From: Octadecabacter sp. | GTDB taxonomy: Bacteria; Pseudomonadota; Alphaproteobacteria; Rhodobacterales; Rhodobacteraceae | Direction: 5' to 3' | NCBI GenBank assembly: GCA_018500065.2 | Contig: JAHBAO020000114.1 | Span: 1 to 12,392 of the forward strand | DNA length: 12,392 nt | Part shown: piece by piece, positions 7,633 to 12,392 of the stretch | Layout: each line of letters opens with the position of its first letter | How positions within the stretch are numbered: position 1 is the first letter of the stretch | The notes under the pieces: generated by a model | What the model saw: the letters and a program-made list of their open reading frames with translations, nothing else | Told to the model about the DNA's origin: nothing | Database searches by the model: none | Made by a program: the position numbers and the translations under genes

Positions 7633-10517
7633 AAGATTTCATCATCCCGACGAGCAAAGACATGGACATGGGCACACCTGCGTCCAAATCCACGGAAATG
7701 GTCACACTGACAATCGACGGCTTTGACGTGACGGTGCCCGAAGGCACATCCGTCATGCGCGCTTCGGCTGAGGCGGGCATTCCGGTTCCGAAACTTTGCG
7801 CGACAGACAGCGTTGAAGCCTTCGGGTCTTGCCGCCTTTGTGTTGTTGAAATCGAAGGGCGTCGCGGCACGCCTGCGTCTTGTACCACGCCTGTGACGCC
7901 CGGCATGATTGTGAAAACGCAATCTTCTAAGGTCAAAAAGATCCGTAAAGGCGTGATGGAATTGTACATTTCCGACCACCCGCTGGATTGCCTGACCTGT
8001 GCGGCCAACGGTGACTGCGAACTCCAAGACATGGCCGGAATGGTTGGCTTGCGCGATGTGCGTTACGAAGCGGTGGCGAACCACTTTGAAGCGCGCAACA
8101 GTTCTGGTGATGTGAACACCCAGTTCATCCCGAAAGACGATTCTAACCCGTACTTCACCTATGATCCTGCCAAGTGCATCGTCTGTTCACGCTGCGTGCG
8201 CGCCTGCGAAGAAGTGCAGGGGACATTCGCCCTTACGATCGAAGGCATGGGCTTTAATTCGCGCGTCTCTGCGGGCGCGGCGGGCGATGATTTCCTCAGC
8301 TCCGATTGCGTGTCCTGTGGCGCTTGTGTGCAGGCCTGGCCAACTGCGACCTTGCAGGAAAAATCCGTGATCGAAATGGGCACGCCTGAGCGCTCCGTCA
8401 TCACGACTTGCGCCTATTGTGGCGTCGGCTGTTCTTTCAAGGCTGAACTGAATGGTGACGAACTCGTGCGCATGGTTCCGTACAAACACGGCGAAGCCAA
8501 CCGCGGCCATTCTTGCGTGAAGGGCCGTTTCGCATGGGGTTACGCCAACCATTCTGACCGCATCCTGAACCCAATGATCCGCGACAAGATCACCGATCCG
8601 TGGCAGGAGGTTAGCTGGGATGAGGCGATTTCTTACACCGCCAAACGTCTGCGTGATCTGCAGGCGAAACACGGCGTGAAATCCATCGGTGGGATCACGT
8701 CCTCCCGCTGCACGAACGAGGAAACTTACCTTGTTCAAAAGATGATCCGCTCAACCTTTGGCAACAACAACACCGACACTTGTGCGCGGGTTTGCCACTC
8801 ACCCACGGGGTACGGGTTGAAGACCACGTTCGGTACGTCCGCTGGTACGCAAAACTTTGATTCTGTTGAGGAAACCGATGTTGTGGTCATCATCGGCGCC
8901 AACCCGACGGACGGCCACCCCGTCTTTGCCAGCCGCTTGAAAAAACGTCTGCGGGCAGGGGCCAAGCTGATCGTGATTGACCCACGCCGCACAGATATTG
9001 TGAAATCGGCACATATCGAAGCGCAGCATCACCTGCCGTTGCTTCCGGGCACGAACGTCGCTGTTTTGTCGTCCATTGCCCATGTGATTGTAACCGAGGG
9101 TTTGATGGACGAAGAGTTCATCCGCACCCGCTGTGATTGGGACGAGTTCGCCCATTACGCCGAATTCATCTCCGACCCGCGTCATTCCCCTGAAGCGACG
9201 GCGATGTTGACAGGTGTCAACGCGAACGAGCTGCGGGCCGCCGCCAAATTGTTCGCCACCGGCGGCAACGGGTCCATCTACTATGGCCTCGGTGTCACAG
9301 AACACTCGCAAGGATCGACCACAGTTATGGCCATCGCCAACCTTGCGATGATGACAGGGAATTTGGGCAAAAACGGCGTGGGCGTGAACCCGTTGCGCGG
9401 CCAGAACAACGTGCAGGGCGCTTGTGACATGGGGTCATTCCCGCATGAATTGCCTGGCTACCGCCACGTGTCTGATGATGCGACACGCGAAGTGTTTGAG
9501 GCGATTTGGGGTGGTAAGATTGACCCTGAACCGGGCCTTCGCATTCCCAACATGCTCGACGCCGCCGTCGATGGCACGTTCAAGGGCCTCTATTGCCAAG
9601 GCGAAGACATCCTTCAGTCCGACCCGGATACAAAACACGTACAAGCGGGCCTTGCGGCAATGGACTGCGTCATCGTCCATGACCTGTTTCTGAATGAAAC
9701 CGCCAACTACGCCCATGTCTTCCTGCCAGGGTCCACGTTCCTTGAAAAAGACGGCACCTTCACCAACGCCGAACGCCGCATCAACCGCGTGCGCAAGGTC
9801 ATGGCGCCTAAGAACGGCTATGCGGATTGGGAAATCACCATGATGCTGGCCAACGCGATGGACAGCAATTGGACCTACACGCACCCGAGCCAAGTGATGG
9901 ACGAAATCGCCGCCACCACACCGGGTTTCGCCAATGTGAACTATGAAATGCTGGAAACACGCGGCTCTGTTCAGTGGCCGTGCAACGACGACAAACCTGA
10001 CGGCTCGCCGATCATGCACGTTGATGGGTTCGCACGCGGAAAAGGGCAGTTCATCATCACCGAATACGTGGCGACGGACGAGAAAACTGGCCCACGCTTC
10101 CCATTGCTTCTGACAACGGGGCGTATCTTGTCGCAATACAACGTCGGCGCACAGACACGGCGCACCGAAAACGTTGTGTGGCATGAAGAAGACGTGCTTG
10201 AGATACATCCGCATGACGCTGAGGTGCGCGGTATCCGCGATGGTCAATATGTGCGCCTTGCCTCGCGTGCCGGGGAAACCCAACTGCGCGCCCAAATCAC
10301 GGATCGCGTGTCGACGGGCGTGGTCTACACGACCTTCCACCACCCTGACACACAGGCCAACGTCATCACCACAGATTATTCCGATTGGGCCACGAACTGC
10401 CCTGAATATAAGGTGACAGCGGTGCAAGTGGCGCTGTCGAATGGCCCATCTGAGTGGCAGGAAGATTATAACGCACAGGCTGAACAGTCTCGCCGCATCT
10501 TGCCAGCCGCCGAATGA
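7629..10517 (+). CDS. fdsA: NAD-dependent formate dehydrogenase, alpha (catalytic) subunit FdsA, molybdenum bis-MGD enzyme
   Basis: This 962-residue catalytic subunit oxidises formate to CO2. The N-terminal NuoG-like part holds a [2Fe-2S] site (Cys57, 68, 71, 85), a His-Cys3 [4Fe-4S] site (His117, Cys121, 124, 130) and a two-cluster ferredoxin motif: Cys183, 186, 189, 193, then Cys227, 230, 233 and Trp237 where a fourth cysteine is normal. The FdhF-like part begins with a [4Fe-4S] site (Cys261, 264, 268, 296). The molybdenum ligand is Cys389 with His390 in CARVCHSPTG. Arg590, in NPLRGQNNVQG, matches the catalytic Arg587 of the R. capsulatus enzyme, offset by three like Cys389/His390. There is no twin-arginine signal, so it is cytoplasmic. 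The start overlaps the fdsB stop (ATGA) and has AAGGAGG at 7615-7621. A cysteine active site, not selenocysteine, is encoded. Confidence 0.96.
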   Translation: MKDFIIPTSKDMDMGTPASKSTEMVTLTIDGFDVTVPEGTSVMRASAEAGIPVPKLCATDSVEAFGSCRLCVVEIEGRRGTPASCTTPVTPGMIVKTQSSKVKKIRKGVMELYISDHPLDCLTCAANGDCELQDMAGMVGLRDVRYEAVANHFEARNSSGDVNTQFIPKDDSNPYFTYDPAKCIVCSRCVRACEEVQGTFALTIEGMGFNSRVSAGAAGDDFLSSDCVSCGACVQAWPTATLQEKSVIEMGTPERSVITTCAYCGVGCSFKAELNGDELVRMVPYKHGEANRGHSCVKGRFAWGYANHSDRILNPMIRDKITDPWQEVSWDEAISYTAKRLRDLQAKHGVKSIGGITSSRCTNEETYLVQKMIRSTFGNNNTDTCARVCHSPTGYGLKTTFGTSAGTQNFDSVEETDVVVIIGANPTDGHPVFASRLKKRLRAGAKLIVIDPRRTDIVKSAHIEAQHHLPLLPGTNVAVLSSIAHVIVTEGLMDEEFIRTRCDWDEFAHYAEFISDPRHSPEATAMLTGVNANELRAAAKLFATGGNGSIYYGLGVTEHSQGSTTVMAIANLAMMTGNLGKNGVGVNPLRGQNNVQGACDMGSFPHELPGYRHVSDDATREVFEAIWGGKIDPEPGLRIPNMLDAAVDGTFKGLYCQGEDILQSDPDTKHVQAGLAAMDCVIVHDLFLNETANYAHVFLPGSTFLEKDGTFTNAERRINRVRKVMAPKNGYADWEITMMLANAMDSNWTYTHPSQVMDEIAATTPGFANVNYEMLETRGSVQWPCNDDKPDGSPIMHVDGFARGKGQFIITEYVATDEKTGPRFPLLLTTGRILSQYNVGAQTRRTENVVWHEEDVLEIHPHDAEVRGIRDGQYVRLASRAGETQLRAQITDRVSTGVVYTTFHHPDTQANVITTDYSDWATNCPEYKVTAVQVALSNGPSEWQEDYNAQAEQSRRILPAAE
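8337..8339 (+). other. fdsA: Substituted iron-sulfur ligand codon in fdsA (Trp237)
   Basis: The codon is TGG in CVSCGACVQAWP, where the ferredoxin consensus C-x2-C-x2-C-x3-C-P expects cysteine (TGC or TGT). In two-cluster ferredoxin folds the fourth cysteine of the second motif ligates the cluster held by the first three cysteines of the first motif, here Cys183, 186 and 189. The frame is intact on both sides, so this is a one-base difference and not a frameshift. Confidence 0.85.
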
Positions 10518-11338
10518 GCCCGGGCCGGGCAGGCATCGGCGCACGCGCGACCAGCGCTCACGTTGTGAGCAACGGCCGCGCTGTGGCGGCGTCGCGCAGC
10601 CTGCCTGAAGAAGTGCCTGTGGCACTGGTTTACAATGGAACCACCCAAGCCGTGATGATGGCGACGCCCTGCGATCTAGAGGATTTTGGCCGCGGCTTTA
10701 CCCGCACCGAAGGGTGGGGCGAAGTCGATAGTATCGACATCGTTCCCCATGATCACGGTATCGAAGTGCAAATGTGGCTGCCCGAAGATATGGCCGAAAC
10801 ATTGCAAACCCGCCGCCGCGCGATGGCAGGGCCAGTTGGTTGTGGCTTGTGTGGTATCGACAGCCTTGATCAAGCCGTACGAGACGTGCCAGCGGTTGAG
10901 GGGGACATCACGCTAACGCCGACAGATATCGCTTCGGCCATGCGCAGTTTGCGGGCAGGCCAAGCGCTGCATGATCAAACGCGCGCCGTGCATGGCGCAG
11001 GTTTCTATAAGCCTGATCAGGGCCTTAACAGCATCCGCGAAGACGTGGGCCGCCACAATGCCCTCGATAAACTCATAGGTGCGACATCCGATTGCAGCCG
11101 TGGCGCGATTGCGCTGACGTCCCGTGTGTCCGTCGAAATGGTGCAAAAAACCGCGATGGCAGGTGCGCCGATAATCCTCGCCGTCTCCGCGCCAACCACC
11201 CTTGCGCTCGACACTGCAAGGGATGCAAACATCACACTCGTCGCCCTTGCGCGCGATGATACGTGTGAGATTTTCACCCACCCGCACCGTATTTTGATGC
11301 AACCCACCCAGTCCAACGAGGCCCCCGATGTCGCCTGA
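10514..11338 (+). CDS. fdhD: Formate dehydrogenase sulfurtransferase/bis-MGD chaperone FdhD (FdsC)
   Basis: This 274-residue cytoplasmic accessory protein belongs to the FdhD family; its counterpart in the R. capsulatus operon is called FdsC. These proteins bind bis-MGD and pass sulfur from a cysteine desulfurase to the molybdenum site, without which the catalytic subunit is inactive. The key CxxC loop is seen as GCGLCG, with Cys110 and Cys113. Other family segments are EEVPVALVYNG, VMMATPCDLEDFGRGF with TEG, HGAGFY and EDVGRHNALDKLIG. The segment GRGFTRTEGWG differs from the more usual hydrophobic version of this stretch. The first 20 or so residues are variable and polar. The start overlaps the fdsA stop as ATGA, and the end overlaps fdsD by 11 bp, so chaperone and enzyme are coupled in expression. 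Confidence 0.94.
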   Translation: MSPGRAGIGARATSAHVVSNGRAVAASRSLPEEVPVALVYNGTTQAVMMATPCDLEDFGRGFTRTEGWGEVDSIDIVPHDHGIEVQMWLPEDMAETLQTRRRAMAGPVGCGLCGIDSLDQAVRDVPAVEGDITLTPTDIASAMRSLRAGQALHDQTRAVHGAGFYKPDQGLNSIREDVGRHNALDKLIGATSDCSRGAIALTSRVSVEMVQKTAMAGAPIILAVSAPTTLALDTARDANITLVALARDDTCEIFTHPHRILMQPTQSNEAPDVA

Positions 11339-11537
11339 AAAAATGACCCGCATGGCAAACCAAATCGCCACCTTCTTTGAAAGCCAACCGGTTTCGGATC
11401 AGGCAGAAAGCGTCGCCGCGCATCTGAAGGAATTTTGGGAACCGCGCATGCTGGAAAAGCTCGCCAAACATCTGCAAAGCGGCGGCGAAGGGCTCAGCCC
11501 ACTCGCCCTTGAGGCCAGCAAACGCGTCACAGCCTAA
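11328..11537 (+). CDS. fdsD: Formate dehydrogenase delta subunit (FdsD)
   Basis: This is a 69-residue small protein of the FdsD family, found at the end of fds operons. The recognisable parts are KMTRMANQIATFFESQP near the N-terminus and VAAHLKEFWEPRML in the middle. In R. capsulatus FdsD is needed for an active enzyme and has been seen as part of the complex with FdsA, FdsB and FdsG. The ATG at 11328 gives the usual short MSPEK lead-in and overlaps fdhD by 11 bp in another frame; a second in-frame ATG at 11343 would cut the conserved start. No other gene follows closely, so this looks like the last gene of the operon. Confidence 0.92.
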   Translation: MSPEKMTRMANQIATFFESQPVSDQAESVAAHLKEFWEPRMLEKLAKHLQSGGEGLSPLALEASKRVTA

Positions 11538-11612
11538 CCTTCACTTTGCCTTTGTTTCGAAAATATCCTCGGGGGTGAATGGCCTTAGGCCAGAGGGGGC
11601 GGACGGCCCCCT
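11538..11612. repeat. Composite intergenic element with two hairpins after fdsD
   Basis: A non-coding stretch reads TTTGTTTCGAAAATATCC, then CGGGGGTGAA, then the small inverted repeat TGGCC-TTA-GGCCA (11580-11592), then the GC-rich hairpin AGGGGGC-GGACG-GCCCCCT (11594-11612, 7-bp stem, 5-nt loop). From memory, very similar TTTCGAAAATACTCC ... GGGGG ... GGCC hairpin ... GGGGC/GCCCC arrangements recur between genes in Rhodobacteraceae, which makes a dispersed intergenic repeat likely. It could also be the transcript end of the fds operon, although no T-run follows the hairpin. Copy number cannot be judged from one window. Confidence 0.5.
11594..11612 (+). terminator. Possible terminator hairpin of the fds operon (no T-run)
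   Basis: A perfect 7-bp GC-rich stem with a 5-nt loop lies 57 bp after the fdsD stop codon. The bases after it (GACCACGCCC) contain no run of T, so it is not a classical Rho-independent terminator. It may protect the 3' end of the mRNA or simply be part of the repeat element. Confidence 0.3.
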
Positions 11613-11633
11613 GACCACGCCCGCCGCAGGCGC

Positions 11634-11668
11634 AAACCCGACCCGTTGCCGCAAAAAGGTCAGGGTTT
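11634..11668. repeat. Inverted repeat, 10-bp stem with one bulged base
   Basis: AAACCCGACC (11634-11643) can pair with GGTC-A-GGGTTT (11658-11668), with A11662 bulged and a 14-nt loop that includes AAAAA. The GGTCAGGG part is also exactly complementary to CCCTGACC at 11609-11616, so two alternative folds are possible. No function can be assigned. Confidence 0.45.
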
Positions 11669-11700
11669 CCTCGCTTGTTTGCCACGCGCCGCCCCCATAA

Positions 11701-11716
11701 CCTGTTGGTTAACAGG
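11701..11716. repeat. Inverted repeat shortly before the next gene
   Basis: CCTGTT-GGTT-AACAGG has perfect 6-bp arms and a 4-nt loop and ends 15 bp before the ATG at 11732. It could be an operator, an RNA hairpin near the ribosome-binding site, or chance. The rest of the stretch 11669-11700 shows no recognisable promoter. Confidence 0.4.
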
Positions 11717-11731
11717 CAAAGCAGGCGGATC

Positions 11732-12392
11732 ATGATCGGACCTATCCTCAAATCGCTCCGGCGTGAATATATGGACGTGACCCTGCGCAACGGGCGCGAC
11801 CGCATGGTGCGCATCATGGAACGCCCGGGCCGCTGGATGTCCGAAGACGAATTGCAGGCCCTCGCCTCAGATCTGCGCGCCATCGCCGCCAAAACCTTGG
11901 ACGAGGGACGTCTTACCTACGGCGTCTTTGCAGGGGATCGCGACCGCATGCGCGACACCATTATCACGCTGGTGACCCCGGGTGATGGCACGCCCATCGC
12001 TTTCAACGCACTCGCTGTCATGACCCTTGAAACACAGCCTGAACCGGTGGACGTGCTGCACCTCGGGCTGGTGATGGTGGACCCGTCGCAACGCTCAGGA
12101 GGGCTGTCTTGGGTGCTCTATGGCCTGACGTGTTTCTTGTTGTTTGTGCGCAACCAATTCCGCCCGCTGTGGATTTCCAATGTCACACAGGTTCCCGCTG
12201 TCATAGGCATGGTTTCCGAAATGTTTTCAGATATTTGGCCCAAACCAAACGCAGAGCGCCGCACGTTGAACCACGTCTTGATGGCGCGCCGGATCATGGG
12301 CAATCACCGCCATGTTTTTGGTGTCGGGCAAGACGCCGAATTTGACGAAACGCGCTTCGTTATCACCAACGCCTATACCGGCGGGTCGGAGG
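11732..12392 (+). CDS. Uncharacterised protein, 3'-truncated; faint acetyltransferase-like look
   Basis: The frame from the ATG at 11732 stays open for 220 codons to the window end, so this is the N-terminal part of a longer protein. A weak ribosome-binding site (AGGCGG, 11723-11728) precedes it. The protein starts MIGPILKSLRREYMDVTLRNG. A segment of about residues 113-130, LGLVMVDPSQRSGGLSWVLY, recalls motif A of GNAT N-acetyltransferases (strand, then a Q/RxxGxG/A-like loop and helix). It is followed by a hydrophobic stretch GLTCFLLFV and by NVTQVPAVIGMVSEMFSDIWP. I do not recognise the family, and the GNAT resemblance is weak. Codon use looks like that of the neighbours. It is separated from fdsD by 194 bp of structured DNA and is probably not part of the fds operon. 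Confidence 0.7.
   Translation, partial: MIGPILKSLRREYMDVTLRNGRDRMVRIMERPGRWMSEDELQALASDLRAIAAKTLDEGRLTYGVFAGDRDRMRDTIITLVTPGDGTPIAFNALAVMTLETQPEPVDVLHLGLVMVDPSQRSGGLSWVLYGLTCFLLFVRNQFRPLWISNVTQVPAVIGMVSEMFSDIWPKPNAERRTLNHVLMARRIMGNHRHVFGVGQDAEFDETRFVITNAYTGGSE

Noticed and set aside
7251..8084. Antisense open frame of 277 codons across the fdsB/fdsA junction
   Set aside because: The opposite strand encodes conserved iron-sulfur motifs of FdsB and FdsA, and the antisense product has no recognisable domain or ribosome-binding site.
8781..8798. Possible selenocysteine site in fdsA
   Set aside because: The active-site codon in CARVCHSPTG is TGC (cysteine) and there is no in-frame TGA; this is a cysteine enzyme.
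9435..10625. Antisense open frame of 396 codons opposite fdsA
   Set aside because: It lies wholly opposite the conserved catalytic half of FdsA and the start of fdhD, has a low-complexity Arg/His/Val-rich translation and matches no family; it is a mirror of the third-position GC bias of the real genes.
10724..10738. Perfect palindrome GTCGATA-G-TATCGAC inside fdhD
   Set aside because: It recalls the GATA/TATC arms of the operator but lacks the 7-bp spacer and sits deep in a conserved coding stretch, so chance is the simplest explanation.
11509..11700. Small + strand open frame of 63 codons over the intergenic element
   Set aside because: It starts inside fdsD in another frame and is a translation of the hairpin element, a frequent annotation artefact.
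11527..11892. Antisense open frame of 121 codons over the intergenic region and the next gene
   Set aside because: It covers the structured repeat and the antisense of a frame with better codon use; no family features.

Overview
The window looks like a chromosomal segment of an alphaproteobacterium of the Rhodobacteraceae (Roseobacter/Rhodobacter relatives). The evidence is the closeness of the gene products to the Rhodobacter sphaeroides polyol system (smo/mtlK) and the Rhodobacter capsulatus fds formate dehydrogenase operon, the moderately high GC content, and a composite intergenic element of a kind I associate with this family. This placement rests on recognition, not on a database search. 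All supported genes lie on the + strand.

Region 1 (1-4607) is the 3' part of a sorbitol/mannitol utilisation operon. It holds a 5'-truncated ABC permease (smoF), a second permease (smoG), the ATPase (smoK), a short-chain sorbitol (L-iditol) 2-dehydrogenase (smoS) and a long-chain mannitol 2-dehydrogenase (mtlK). Genes are separated by 11-12 bp or overlap at their stop/start codons. The system imports hexitols and oxidises them to fructose with NAD+. The sugar-binding protein and any upstream regulator lie outside the window, and no fructokinase or xylulokinase gene follows mtlK.

Region 2 (4608-5650) holds a LysR-type regulator and the control DNA of the next operon. Two near-identical 19-bp sites, TGATAG-N7-CTATC(A/G), lie in front of the regulator gene and in front of fdsG. 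Their placement suggests autorepression at the first and activation at the second.

Region 3 (5651-11537) is a complete fds operon, fdsG-fdsB-fdsA-fdhD(fdsC)-fdsD. It encodes a cytoplasmic, molybdenum bis-MGD, NAD+-dependent formate dehydrogenase, its sulfurtransferase/cofactor chaperone and the small delta subunit. The first four genes are linked by ATGA overlaps and the last by an 11-bp overlap. The most unusual point is in FdsA: the second ferredoxin-type motif reads CVSCGACVQAWP, so the expected fourth cysteine is Trp237.

Region 4 (11538-12392) has a structured intergenic stretch with several inverted repeats, followed by the start of an uncharacterised protein that runs off the window end. 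I found no tRNA, rRNA, CRISPR array, insertion sequence or phage gene. I did not find a clearly new system; the points of interest are the cluster-ligand substitution, the shared operator pair and the intergenic structure.
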